This document shows positions 51,241 to 60,527 of a stretch of 64,000 bases of DNA, one piece after another. A program made the translations under genes and the position numbers. Numbering within the stretch: position 1 is the first letter of the stretch; every line of letters begins with the position of its first letter. This DNA is from Cupriavidus basilensis (GTDB lineage: Bacteria > Pseudomonadota > Gammaproteobacteria > Burkholderiales > Burkholderiaceae), in the NCBI RefSeq assembly GCF_000832305.1, contig NZ_CP010537.1:1860001-1924000 (forward strand), written 5' to 3'. The notes under the pieces were generated by a model. That model searched no databases and had not been told where the DNA came from. It worked only from the letters and a program-made list of their open reading frames with translations.

Positions 51241-52094
51241 GGCTTGTTTTCCTCGGACTGCGACAGGTTGGCGGATGGGTTGGGGAAACTCGTCGGGCCG
51301 GGCGGACCGGCACCGGGGCCTGGGTCTTTGCCGCGGAACGGCACGTTCTTCAGCCACAGGCGCAGGGCCTGCCAGTGGATGCGCGCCATCACCGACACCG
51401 TGAGCCAGGGCTGCCGCGCCAGCGCACCCAGCACATTGGCGCGCGAAAACGGCAGGCAGCGCCCGCCGATCGCGGTACGGATCACGAGGCCCGTGGCATC
51501 GTAGTAGTCGATGCCGGCAAAGCTGGTGCCGCCGGTATCGCGCAGGCGGAACGCATAGCTGCCCTCGACCACGCAGAACGGCGACACATGCAGTGCCTTG
51601 TGGCAGGTCAGCACGGTGTCGGGGCCGATTGCGCAGCGGTCGGGCGCGCACAGCAAGTAACGGTGGCTGGCGCCGAAGGTGTTGTTGACCTCGGCCAGCA
51701 CCGCGCGCAACTGGCCGGCGCGGTCATGGCAATGCCAGAAGCTCACCGGGTTGAAGGCATAGCCGAACACGCGCGGGAACGTCTGCAGCCAGATCTCGCC
51801 GTCGGCCGGCAGGTTGGCCTCGACCAGCAGCCTGCGCATCCACGCGGCCAGGTCGCTGCCATCGCGCGGGCCGTAGTCGCGCGTGGCAAGCGACAGCGGC
51901 GCCCAGCGGTCGATGCCGAACCACCAGTGGCGCAAGGCAGGCAAGCGGTCGAGATTGCAGCGCAGGTAGAACACCGGATACACAAAGCGGTGGCGTGCGG
52001 GACGCAGGCGTTCATGCATCACGCGGCCAAGTAGCAACCACGCAGGCGGCGCGTCGGCGGGGCTGCTGGCAAGGTGGTCTTCCATGCCGCTCAT
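51237..52094 (-). CDS. DUF1365 family protein
   Basis: A 285-residue DUF1365 protein: LLLGRVMHERLRPARHRFVY, FGYAFNPVSFWHCHD, LRAVLAEVNNTFGASHRYLL and CHKALHVSPFCVVEG. The family is almost always next to an FAD oxidoreductase and a Cfa-type gene and is thought to take part in fatty-acid modification. Conserved His/Asn residues could bind a metal. The start at 52094 overlaps the FAD gene stop (ATGA); a second ATG three codons later is possible. Confidence 0.9.
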   Translation of the reverse strand: MSGMEDHLASSPADAPPAWLLLGRVMHERLRPARHRFVYPVFYLRCNLDRLPALRHWWFGIDRWAPLSLATRDYGPRDGSDLAAWMRRLLVEANLPADGEIWLQTFPRVFGYAFNPVSFWHCHDRAGQLRAVLAEVNNTFGASHRYLLCAPDRCAIGPDTVLTCHKALHVSPFCVVEGSYAFRLRDTGGTSFAGIDYYDATGLVIRTAIGGRCLPFSRANVLGALARQPWLTVSVMARIHWQALRLWLKNVPFRGKDPGPGAGPPGPTSFPNPSANLSQSEENKP

Positions 52095-53413
52095 AGCCTG
52101 GCCCAGTCCGGCAGCACATCGAAATCGGCGGCCACGCGCAGCGCGGACTTGAGCCCGTCCTCATGGAAGCCGTAGCCCGTCCAGGCTCCGGCAAACCAGG
52201 TGCGGCGCCGACCCTGCAACGCGGGCAGCGCGGACTGCGCCGCCACGGCGGCCAGGTCGAAGACCGGATGCTGATAGTGGTAGCGGCCCAGTTCCGTGCC
52301 GGGCGCCGGCGCGGTGACGGGGTTGAGCGTCACCACCACCGGGGTCTTGAAGGGCAATGGCTGGAGCTGGTTGCACAGGTAGCTCACGCAGACCGGGCGG
52401 TTGTGGCCGGCATGATCGTGCGTGCCAACGGCACCGCCCAGGTAGTTCCAGGCTGACCACACCTTGCGCCGGCGCGGCAGCAGGGCCGGGTCGGTATGCA
52501 GGATCGCCAGGTTCGGCTGGTACTGCACCGCGCCAAGCGTACGGCGCTCGCCGGGATCCGCGTCCGCCAGCATGCGCAGCGTGGTGGGCGCGTGGGTGGC
52601 CAGCACCACCGCGTCGAAATGCTCGGGGCCATCGTCGGTAAGCAGGTCAACGCCGCAGTCATGCCTGCGGATGCTGCGCACGGGCGTCGATATCCGGATG
52701 GCGGCATCGCGCTGCGCCAGTTGCGCGCAGATCCGCCGTACATAATCACGCCCGCCGCCCTGCACCGTTTTCCACTGCGGCCGGTTGTTGACCTGCAGCA
52801 AGGCGTGGTTGAGGCAGAAGCGCAGGAAGGTGGCGGCAGGAAAACGCAGGATATCGGCGGTTGCGCTGGACCAGATCGCCGCCGCCATCGGCAGCAGGTA
52901 GTTGTGGCGAAAGGGCTGGCCATAGCCGCCGTCGAGCAGCAACTGGTCCACCGAGCAGCCGCTCCGGGTGGCCAGCGCCAGGTTGCGCTCGGCGGCACCG
53001 TTGAAGCGCACGATATCGCGCAGCATCGACAGGAAGCTAGGCGAGAAGAGGTTGCGGCGCTGCGCGAACACGGTGTTCAGGTTGCTGCCGGCCCATTCCA
53101 GCCGGCCCTGGTCCAGCGATACGGAGAACGACATATCGGTGGGATAGGCCGTGACCCCAAGCTCGGCGAACAGCGCGATCAGGTTGGGATAGGTGCGGTC
53201 GTTGAACACCAGGAAGCCGGTGTCCACGGGATGGCGCGCCCCCTCCAGCTCGACCTCGACCGTGTTGGTATGCCCACCCAGGTAGTTACCAGCTTCAAAC
53301 AGTGTGACGTTGTGCCGACGCGACAGTAGATAGGCGCTCGCGAGGCCGGAGATGCCTGCGCCGACTACGGCGATGCGCTGGCCGCGTGGATAGGTTCCGG
53401 GCGCGCCGCTCAT
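52091..53413 (-). CDS. FAD-dependent amine-oxidase-like oxidoreductase of the lipid operon
   Basis: A 440-residue flavoprotein with the dinucleotide motif GAGISGL (18-24) and FEAGNYLGGHTNTVEVE, then DTGFLVFNDRTYPNL. The C-terminal FAD site is WFAGAWTGYGFHEDG. This subgroup, with DUF1365 and Cfa, forms a conserved gene block for unusual fatty acids. It is the first gene of the eight-gene operon, divergent from the TetR gene with 188 bp between them. Confidence 0.9.
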   Translation of the reverse strand: MSGAPGTYPRGQRIAVVGAGISGLASAYLLSRRHNVTLFEAGNYLGGHTNTVEVELEGARHPVDTGFLVFNDRTYPNLIALFAELGVTAYPTDMSFSVSLDQGRLEWAGSNLNTVFAQRRNLFSPSFLSMLRDIVRFNGAAERNLALATRSGCSVDQLLLDGGYGQPFRHNYLLPMAAAIWSSATADILRFPAATFLRFCLNHALLQVNNRPQWKTVQGGGRDYVRRICAQLAQRDAAIRISTPVRSIRRHDCGVDLLTDDGPEHFDAVVLATHAPTTLRMLADADPGERRTLGAVQYQPNLAILHTDPALLPRRRKVWSAWNYLGGAVGTHDHAGHNRPVCVSYLCNQLQPLPFKTPVVVTLNPVTAPAPGTELGRYHYQHPVFDLAAVAAQSALPALQGRRRTWFAGAWTGYGFHEDGLKSALRVAADFDVLPDWARL

Positions 53414-53576
53414 GCCGGATCCTTGCTGGCGAGCGCGCGCTCGCCAATCGCGCCAGCCCTTGTGGCAGCTTGGCTGGCGGCGGTTGCAGGGTGGCAGTGC
53501 TGGGGATTTCCTGAATTCGACATCGCTTTGCCTGGATGGGTGCTAAGATGGTTTCGTACCGCTCTGGAAAAAAGAT

Positions 53577-53588
53577 TACTACATAGTA
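53577..53588. promoter_or_regulatory. TetR-type operator candidate
   Basis: TACTA-CA-TAGTA, a perfect 12-bp palindrome, 14 bp before the TetR start and inside the A+T-rich spacer of the divergent lipid operon. The nearby TTTACTAATGAGTA has a related half site. Confidence 0.5.
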
Positions 53589-53601
53589 GCGAGATTTACT
53601 A

Positions 53602-54216
53602 ATGAGTATTTTCGGCAGGCTGAGTTTCAAGGACCAGGCTTTCAAGCTGCGCGAGGACGCGATCCTCGACGCGGCGACCCGCATCCTGGCTGGCAAGGGC
53701 TTCGACCTGATGACCATGGACGACGTGGCGCTGGAGGTTGGCATCTCCAAGCCCAGCCTCTACAAGCACTTCAAATCCAAGGAGGACCTGGTCGGCGAAG
53801 CGCTGATCCGGCTGATCGACGGCGCGCTCGAGTACCTGGAGCAGCTCCCGGGCGATCTCACGGGGCTGGCGCGCTTGCGCGCCTTGCTCGAGTGGGCGCT
53901 GCGGGTACGCCTGACCGGCGGGCTGCCGTTCCTGCCATCCACCAGCCCGCATGTGCGCGAAATGCTCACGCGCAACCTGCGCTACGTCACGCGCGTGCTC
54001 AAGCTCAACCGGCAACTGGAAAAGCTCGTGGCCGAGGCCAAGGCGGCGGGCGAGCTCGACCCGTCGTTGCCCGACGAGGTGATTCTGTTCAGCTATTACG
54101 CGCGCACTTGCGATCCGGCCGTGGAGTACCTGCAGCTGTACAGCAAGCTGGGCACCGACGCGATCGTCGAGCACATGCTCAAGGTCAGCTTCGAGGGAAT
54201 GCGTAGTCACGTGTAG
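53602..54216 (+). CDS. TetR/AcrR family transcriptional regulator
   Basis: A 204-residue regulator: an N-terminal HTH (about 17-63; ILAGKGFDLMTMDDVALEVG and ISKPSLYKHFKSKEDLV) and an all-helical ligand domain. Divergent from the lipid operon and the natural candidate for its repressor, through the palindrome in between. There is no sigma-E/ChrR pair nearby, which in Rhodobacter controls the equivalent genes, so control here may respond to a ligand (perhaps an acyl-CoA or fatty acid) rather than singlet oxygen; this is inference. Confidence 0.9.
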   Translation: MSIFGRLSFKDQAFKLREDAILDAATRILAGKGFDLMTMDDVALEVGISKPSLYKHFKSKEDLVGEALIRLIDGALEYLEQLPGDLTGLARLRALLEWALRVRLTGGLPFLPSTSPHVREMLTRNLRYVTRVLKLNRQLEKLVAEAKAAGELDPSLPDEVILFSYYARTCDPAVEYLQLYSKLGTDAIVEHMLKVSFEGMRSHV

Positions 54217-54321
54217 GCGGGCGCGGGCAAGCCGCGCTCTGGTGGTCCTGATGCCTACATGTACGGTGCGCTGCAGGGAATGGATGCGCGTCGGCTGCGC
54301 CCGGCCCCGGTGAGGCGGGGC

Positions 54322-54591
54322 CTAGTCGAACTCGACGTAGAACTCGCCGCGCGGCCCGTCAAAGCCGACGCGTGGCACCTTGCCGTGTTCGCGGCTGGAG
54401 CGGGCCAGGGCGCGAAGCTCGGCCTGCCGGGCGGGCTCGCGCAGGCTGCGGCGGGCCTTGGTGCTGATCTCGACCGGGCCGCACTGCGGGTTGCCGCAGT
54501 CGTACCGCACCCATTGCCCGTAGCTGCCTCGACGGGCGCGGGCTACGGCCTGGGTGCCGCAAAGCGGGCAGTACTCTTGTTTTTCCTTCAT
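54322..54591 (-). CDS. Small zinc-ribbon protein, function unknown
   Basis: An 89-residue protein with two cysteine pairs, C-P-L-C-G near the start (YCPLCGTQAVA) and DCGNPQCGPVEIS, spaced as in a zinc ribbon. The rest is charged helix (KARRSLREPARQAELRAL) and a C-terminal part GEFYVEFD. It could bind nucleic acid or another protein. I do not recognise a named family. The ATG directly abuts a 10-bp tandem repeat, and no ribosome binding site is visible. It lies alone between the TetR and nitrile hydratase genes. Confidence 0.6.
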   Translation of the reverse strand: MKEKQEYCPLCGTQAVARARRGSYGQWVRYDCGNPQCGPVEISTKARRSLREPARQAELRALARSSREHGKVPRVGFDGPRGEFYVEFD

Positions 54592-54592
54592 C

Positions 54593-54629
54593 GCCGTCAA
54601 TGGTCGCCGTCAATGGCCGTCAATGGCCG
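54593..54629. repeat. 10-bp tandem repeat at the start of the zinc-ribbon gene
   Basis: Three GCCGTCAATG units start at 54593, 54606 and 54616, followed by a partial GCCG; the first is separated by three extra bases. On the other strand the unit reads (GGC)CATTGAC, related to the GGCTATTGAC units at 15261-15290. Confidence 0.8.
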
Positions 54630-54970
54630 AAAAGGGGAGGAGAGGGCAGGGGCGGGGAAATCGGTCCAGGCAGCTATGCTGCCGCACCGGTGGCAACGCA
54701 AAATCAAATTGAAACGTGACCAGCCACGCAGCCGGGTGGTCAATGTCCCGACAGGCTTTGCATACAAGTCTGCGCAGATCCCCGCCGTGCTGCTGCCCCT
54801 CTTTCGAGGGGATTGATCGGCCGAGGGGCACTCGATGCCCGGTGGGCGGGGATCATGGTTTGCCGAAGGCGCCGGGCGGCCCGGATTGCCAGGCGCCGCG
54901 GGTGCGGCCATACTGGGCGCTCAGCAGTGTCCGTGCCAGAACGATCCCGGAACGATCTCCCCAGACATCG
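54630..54970. other. Non-coding leader region before the nitrile hydratase genes
   Basis: No gene is seen. A hairpin CCCCTC-TTTC-GAGGGG lies at 54796-54811. The promoter of the nitrile hydratase genes should lie here, but no convincing -35/-10 pair could be picked out. Confidence 0.35.
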
Positions 54971-55671
<701 letters not shown>

Positions 55672-55675
<4 letters not shown>

Positions 55676-56343
55676 ACGGTGGCCAGGATCTCGGCGGCAT
55701 GCAGGGCTTCGGCCCGGTTCGCCCGGAAGCCGATGAGCCGGTATTCCACGCCGGCTGGGAGCGCCGCATGCTCGCGCTGACGCTCGCCATGGGTGCGCTC
55801 GGCAAGTGGAATATCGACACCATGCGCGCGGCCCGCGAAAGCCTGCCGCCGGCGCAGTACCTTGGCAGCAGCTACTACCAGATCTGGTTCGAAGGCCTCA
55901 AAGCCATGCTGCTCAGGACCGGCATGGCCAACGCGGAAGAAATCGCCAGCGGCGCATCCACCACGCCGCCGCTGCCCCTCGCGCGCATCCTGAGCGCGGA
56001 TCAGGTTGCGCCGGCCCTGGCGCGCGGCACGCCCAGCGCCCGGCCCGCACCGGGAGCAGCCCGATTCCAGGTGGGCGACCGGGTACGCACCCGCCAGATG
56101 CATCCCGCCGGCCACACCCGGCTGCCACGCTATTGCCGTGGACGGCAAGGCGAGATCGCGGCCGTGCACGGCGCCCATGTGTTCCCGGACGCCAGCGCCG
56201 CCGGGGCGGGCGACCAGCCGCAGTGGCTCTACACCGTGCGCTTTGCCGCCACCGAGTTGTGGGGCCCCGACACCACCGCGGCCTCGGTCTGTGCGGATTG
56301 CTGGGAGTCCTATCTTGACCCGGCGGAGGTGGCCCATGGCTGA
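55672..56343 (+). CDS. nthB: Nitrile hydratase beta subunit
   Basis: A 223-residue NHase beta chain: [16 protein letters not shown] is the classical start, followed by [20 protein letters not shown] and, in the C-terminal SH3-like part, [21 protein letters not shown] and [20 protein letters not shown]. The start overlaps the alpha stop (ATGA), so translation is coupled to give equal amounts. It carries part of the active-site pocket, including the arginines that contact the oxidised cysteines. Confidence 0.93.
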
Positions 56344-56722
56344 TCCGGCGTCGACTTTGCCCTTGCCCGCAAGCCTGCGGGCCATGCGGGCAGCGCTGCC
56401 TGCACTGCCTTGCGACAGCACCGGACCGGTGTTCCGTGAGCCGTGGGAAGCACAGGCCTTTGCGCTGGCGCTGGCCTTGCATGAGCGCGGCGCCTTTACC
56501 TGGACGGAATGGGCGGCCGCCCTGTCCCAGGTCATCCGCGAAGCCCAGGCGGGTGGGGATCCCGACAACGGCGAGCATTACTACCGCTTCTGGCTGACCG
56601 CGCTGGAGCGGCTCGCCGCGGCCAAAGGCCTGGTCGACGCCAGCGCGCTGCTGAACCGGCGCGACGCGTGGGACGCGGCGGCCCGGCGCACGCCCCACGG
56701 CCAGCCGATCGAGCTTCGCTGA
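56336..56722 (+). CDS. Nitrile hydratase accessory (activator) protein
   Basis: A 128-residue protein of the NHase accessory family: FREPWEAQAFALALALHERG, FTWTEWAAALSQVIREAQ, YYRFWLTALERLAAAKGLV. It is related to the beta-subunit N-terminus and acts as cobalt chaperone/self-subunit-swapping partner (P14K/NhlE type) in maturation of the alpha subunit. The start overlaps the beta gene by 8 bp, so the three genes form one operon. No amidase gene is present next to it, unlike in many nitrile clusters. Confidence 0.88.
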   Translation: MADPASTLPLPASLRAMRAALPALPCDSTGPVFREPWEAQAFALALALHERGAFTWTEWAAALSQVIREAQAGGDPDNGEHYYRFWLTALERLAAAKGLVDASALLNRRDAWDAAARRTPHGQPIELR

Positions 56723-56896
56723 GGCGCCAAAGGGGGCCGGTTTTAACGCGACTTTCAGGCCAGGGACATGCCGCCGGAGCGCCCACGGCCACTTGCCCGC
56801 CAGCGATCCGGCCCCGCTCGTGCTACCGTATCGGACTAGACGCTATCAAGCGCCCCGATGCCGAGCCGCCAAGGCCGGCGCAACACTCCGACTGAC

Positions 56897-57493
56897 ATGA
56901 ACGACACAGAGATCCAGCTGATCGGCTCGGCCCGCTTGCCGACCCGTTTTGGCGAATTTACCGCCCACGCCTTCAAGGGTGCCGTTTCGGGCATCGAACA
57001 CCTTGCGTTGAGCGTTGGCGACATCACTGGCGAGGCTGTGCTGACCCGCCTGCATTCCGAATGCCTGACCGGCGACGTGTTCGGCTCGTGCCGTTGTGAC
57101 TGCGGCGAGCAGCTCGACCTGGCCATGAAGAAGATCGCCGAGGAAGGCCGCGGCATCCTGTTGTACCTGCGCGGCCAGGAAGGGCGCGGGATTGGCCTGG
57201 GCCACAAGATCCGCGCCTATGCGCTGCAGGACGGCGGGCTCGATACGGTCGACGCCAACCTGGCGCTGGGCCAGGAAATCGATAGCCGCAACTACGCCTT
57301 TGCCGCCGACCTGCTGCATCAGTGGGGCGTCAAGTCGATCCGGCTGATGAGCAACAATCCCAAGAAAAAGCAGGCGCTGGAAGCCGCGGGCATCAAGGTG
57401 GTGGAGCAGATGCGCCATATCGTGCCGTCCAACGCCGAGAACGAAAAATACCTGGAGACCAAGCGCGAGCGCATGGGCCACCTGCTGGATTGA
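56897..57493 (+). CDS. ribA: GTP cyclohydrolase II
   Basis: A 198-residue stand-alone RibA: opens GTP to 2,5-diamino-6-ribosylamino-4(3H)-pyrimidinone 5-phosphate, the first step of riboflavin synthesis. The zinc cysteines are in [19 protein letters not shown] (C-x10-C-x-C), the catalytic region is [13 protein letters not shown], and [10 protein letters not shown] closes the GTP site. Length equals E. coli RibA (196). It is not fused to RibB. Whether it is transcribed with the nitrile hydratase genes is unclear; there is a 174-bp gap. No Shine-Dalgarno sequence is clear. Confidence 0.95.
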   Translation: MNDTEIQLIGSARLPTRFGEFTAHAFKGAVSGIEHLALSVGDITGEAVLTRLHSECLTGDVFGSCRCDCGEQLDLAMKKIAEEGRGILLYLRGQEGRGIGLGHKIRAYALQDGGLDTVDANLALGQEIDSRNYAFAADLLHQWGVKSIRLMSNNPKKKQALEAAGIKVVEQMRHIVPSNAENEKYLETKRERMGHLLD

Positions 57494-57622
57494 CGCTGCG
57501 GGGCAAGCCAGCAGCGGATTCCGGCCTAAGCCGCGAAAAGCGCACAAAATCGAGAAAAGAACCGCGCTATCCGGCTACACTTTCGCATCGTTGCCACCAT
57601 CAGCCCTCAGCCGGTTCTCAAC

Positions 57623-58972
57623 ATGCTTGCCCAGATTCAACGCAGTTGCGGTGAAAGCGCGATGCGCCTGCGCCGGGTGCTTGCCAGGGAAGTCCATCTC
57701 GACATCCGCCAGCCGGCCCAGGTCAAGCGCATCCGCCTGCTGGGGTGGCTCGCCTTTACGGGCTACCCGGCGTTCTACCTGATCTGGAAATTCTGGTTTC
57801 CCCAGCCTTACGAGAGCCTGGCCCTGCGGCTGGTGGCCATGGTCATGTGCCTGCCGCTGATCGTCTCGCGCGATCTGCGTGACAAAAAATGGCTTCCTGT
57901 GCATTTTTTGGCGACCCTGACGTACAGCCTGTCGTTTTTCTTCGTCTACATGTATTTGATGAATCACGGCAACCTGGTGTGGTCCCAGTCGCTAGTGATC
58001 GCCGTCATCATCCTGTTCAACTTCAGCGGCTGGCTGGGTGGCGCCACCTCCCTTGTGGTGGGGACGGCCCTGGCGTGGCTGGTCTACAACTACGTGACGC
58101 CGCCGCCGGCCGCGATGCTGGAGGTGAACTGGCCGATGGAGTTGCCGATCATCGGTTTCACCATCTGCACCATTGCCGTGCTGAAGATCGACCAGCGCAT
58201 CCTGATCCAGGAAAAGCTGGACGGCATGGCGATTGCGCTGGGCACGGTGGCCCATGAGTTGCGCACGCCGATCCGCAGCATCGGCTCCACGGCGCTCGGC
58301 ATGGGCCGGTATCTGCCGGGCCTGATCCGTTTCTATGAGGAAAACGAGACGCCGGAGAACTCACTGCACCTGCCGCGAGCCCATTTTGGCCTGCTCAAGG
58401 ATGCGCTGCCGCGGATCCAGCTGGAGGTCGACCGCATGAACCACGGCATCGACGTGCTGCTGGTCAATGCGCGCGCCAAGGCCCTGCACGGGCCCAGCGA
58501 GGTTTTCCTGCTCGGCCAGGCCGTGGAGGAAGCGATTTCCCGCTACCCCTTCGAAGCCAGCCAGCGGGAACTGGTGCGCGTGGATCTGGAAGAGGATTTC
58601 CTGGTCCACGCGGACCAGAAGCTGATGGTCATGGTGCTGTTCAACCTGATCAAGAACGCGCTGCACGCGCTGGCGCGGGCAGGGCACGGCGATATCCGGC
58701 TTCGGCTGGAGCGCGGCACCCGGCGCAACCGGCTGATCTTTCGCGATACCGGCACCGGCGTGCCGGAGCGCGAGCTGCCGTCCATCTTCAAGCGTTTCCA
58801 CACCTACCCGCGCAACGAGGGAACCGGCATCGGCCTGGCCTTTTGCCGAGAGACGCTCGAGGCCTGGGACGGGCGCATCCATTGCAGCTCGGTTGAACAC
58901 GAGTACACGGAGTTCGTCCTCGAGTTCCCGCTTGCCAAGCCGCACCCGGAGGGCGACAGCCCGGCAAGCTGA
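57623..58972 (+). CDS. Six-TM sensor histidine kinase (LqsS/CqsS-like)
   Basis: A 449-residue kinase. Six hydrophobic segments lie between residues 40 and 190 with almost no periplasmic loops, so the ligand is probably sensed within the membrane. The phosphoacceptor is H211 (VAHELRTPI); the ATPase has the N box LFNLIKNALHAL, DTGTGVPE and GTGIGLAFC. There is no receiver domain, as in LqsS and unlike hybrid CqsS. It is convergent with the autoinducer synthase gene, 7 bp between stops, which makes it the probable receptor of that signal. No partner response regulator is seen nearby. Confidence 0.85.
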   Translation: MLAQIQRSCGESAMRLRRVLAREVHLDIRQPAQVKRIRLLGWLAFTGYPAFYLIWKFWFPQPYESLALRLVAMVMCLPLIVSRDLRDKKWLPVHFLATLTYSLSFFFVYMYLMNHGNLVWSQSLVIAVIILFNFSGWLGGATSLVVGTALAWLVYNYVTPPPAAMLEVNWPMELPIIGFTICTIAVLKIDQRILIQEKLDGMAIALGTVAHELRTPIRSIGSTALGMGRYLPGLIRFYEENETPENSLHLPRAHFGLLKDALPRIQLEVDRMNHGIDVLLVNARAKALHGPSEVFLLGQAVEEAISRYPFEASQRELVRVDLEEDFLVHADQKLMVMVLFNLIKNALHALARAGHGDIRLRLERGTRRNRLIFRDTGTGVPERELPSIFKRFHTYPRNEGTGIGLAFCRETLEAWDGRIHCSSVEHEYTEFVLEFPLAKPHPEGDSPAS

Positions 58973-58979
58973 GCCGGCA

Positions 58980-60308
58980 TCAGGCCGTGCCGTGCAGCGC
59001 TTCGAGGCTGGCTTGCAGCGTGGTCTGCATGGCCATCGGCGGGCGCGCCACCGGCGTGCGCGGCTTGCGCTGCGTGGAACGCCAGCCGGCCAGGTTCACC
59101 TCATCGCGGATTTCCGCGCAGACCTGGATCAGGCGCTCGATTTCCACGGCGGTGAGATGGGCATGCATGGTCAGCCGCATCAGCGCGCGGTCCCGCGCGG
59201 TGGCCGGCGCGCAGAACACGGCACCAAAGATCCCGCGTGACTGCAAGGCATTGCGCAGCACCAGCGTCTGCTCCTCGGTGCCAGACTCCAGCGCGATGAT
59301 CTGCTCGGATCCCGCCGAGACGTTGTAGCCCAGCCCGGACAGCGCTTCGCGCACCTGAGCCGATACTGCATGCAATTGCCTGCGGCGATCGTTCGCCCCG
59401 ACGATGAAATCCGCTGCGGCGTCGAACCAGGCCAGTTCGTGGCTGAGCAGCCCTGAGCTGAAAATGGCCGGGCGCGATTCCGCGGCGAAGTACCCCTTGA
59501 ACGACGACGGGCACGTCACCAGCCCCGCGCGGCCGCCAAACGCCTTGGCCAGGCTGGCCGTCTGGAAGTGGACCCGCTTCGACAGTCCGAGCTGCGCCAC
59601 CAGGCCTGCGCCGCCGGGGCCATGCGTGCCGAGAGAATGTGACTCATCCACTACGATCACACTACCGGTACGCTCCGCGACTTCCACGAAATCGGTCAGC
59701 GGGCACAGGCTGCCGTTGGTGCTGTAGACAGAATCCACCACGATGATGCCGGGGCCCTCCTTGCGGATCTGGCGCTCGGCGTGCTCCGCGTCGTTGTGCA
59801 TGAACGGCACGGCGCGGGCGCGCGCCGCGTGGGCGCCTTCCCATAGCGACATATGGGCCAGCATGTCCAGGTAGACCGGCGTGCGCTCGTTGGCGATGCT
59901 CTGCAGCAGGCCCACATTGGCCACCCAGCCCGACTGGCAGAGGATGCTGTCCTCGGCGCCGCTGAACTGCGCCAGCTTGCGCTCCAGCCGGGCGGTGGGG
60001 TTGTCGCCATACTGGAACACGGCCGACATCAGCAACTCGCTCTCCGGCCCGCGCATGGCGGCCGTCTGCGCGCGCACCAGCTTGTCTTCGCCGAGCAGGC
60101 AAAGATAGTCGTTGCTGGAGAAATGCACGGCGTCGGGCCCGGGTTGCCGGCCGTGCAGCAAGTGGCTGCCGCCCCAGCGCTTCTGTACGCGTTCCACCTC
60201 GTGGCCCGCCACCCGCGTGGTGACAAAATCCGGCCAGGCAGCCACCGTGGCGGCGGCCTGGTGCGACGTACGGCTAGCTTGCAGGCAACCCGAATCCATA
60301 TTGCTCAT
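58980..60308 (-). CDS. cqsA: Alpha-hydroxyketone-type autoinducer synthase (CqsA/LqsA/JqsA family)
   Basis: A 442-residue PLP enzyme of the alpha-oxoamine synthase fold. VHFSSNDYLCLLGEDKLV resembles the CqsA/LqsA start; DESHS (221-225) holds the PLP-stacking/Asp residues; the Schiff-base lysine is K255 (ASLAKAFGG). CqsA joins an acyl-CoA with SAM or 2-aminobutyrate to make CAI-1-type signals; LqsA makes LAI-1. It could instead be a biotin BioF, but there are no bio genes near and the adjacent six-TM kinase fits quorum sensing. Start: ATG 60308 after AAGGGGG. Confidence 0.87.
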   Translation of the reverse strand: MSNMDSGCLQASRTSHQAAATVAAWPDFVTTRVAGHEVERVQKRWGGSHLLHGRQPGPDAVHFSSNDYLCLLGEDKLVRAQTAAMRGPESELLMSAVFQYGDNPTARLERKLAQFSGAEDSILCQSGWVANVGLLQSIANERTPVYLDMLAHMSLWEGAHAARARAVPFMHNDAEHAERQIRKEGPGIIVVDSVYSTNGSLCPLTDFVEVAERTGSVIVVDESHSLGTHGPGGAGLVAQLGLSKRVHFQTASLAKAFGGRAGLVTCPSSFKGYFAAESRPAIFSSGLLSHELAWFDAAADFIVGANDRRRQLHAVSAQVREALSGLGYNVSAGSEQIIALESGTEEQTLVLRNALQSRGIFGAVFCAPATARDRALMRLTMHAHLTAVEIERLIQVCAEIRDEVNLAGWRSTQRKPRTPVARPPMAMQTTLQASLEALHGTA

Positions 60309-60527
60309 TACAACCCCCTTGAAGTACTCCGACTAAAGAAAATGGCCGAAACGGCCGATGAAGGTCGAGGCAACACAGGCGCTTCCCGCGTCCTTTGTTT
60401 GCAATATAGGTTCCGGGGCGGAATGGCAGCCTGCCGTATGTCTGATGTTGCGTCGACAAGCTATTCTGACGCGTGTCCGGGAATTCGCCTCGTTCCTTGG
60501 CAGATAAATGGCGCGGCGACGCCACGC

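Noticed and set aside
54593..54629. Short tandem repeats as a CRISPR array
   Set aside because: Units of 8-13 bp in direct contact without spacers, and no cas genes in the window.
58980..60308. BioF (8-amino-7-oxononanoate synthase)
   Set aside because: Same fold, but no biotin genes adjoin, the N-terminal pattern resembles CqsA/LqsA, and the gene is paired with a six-TM sensor kinase.
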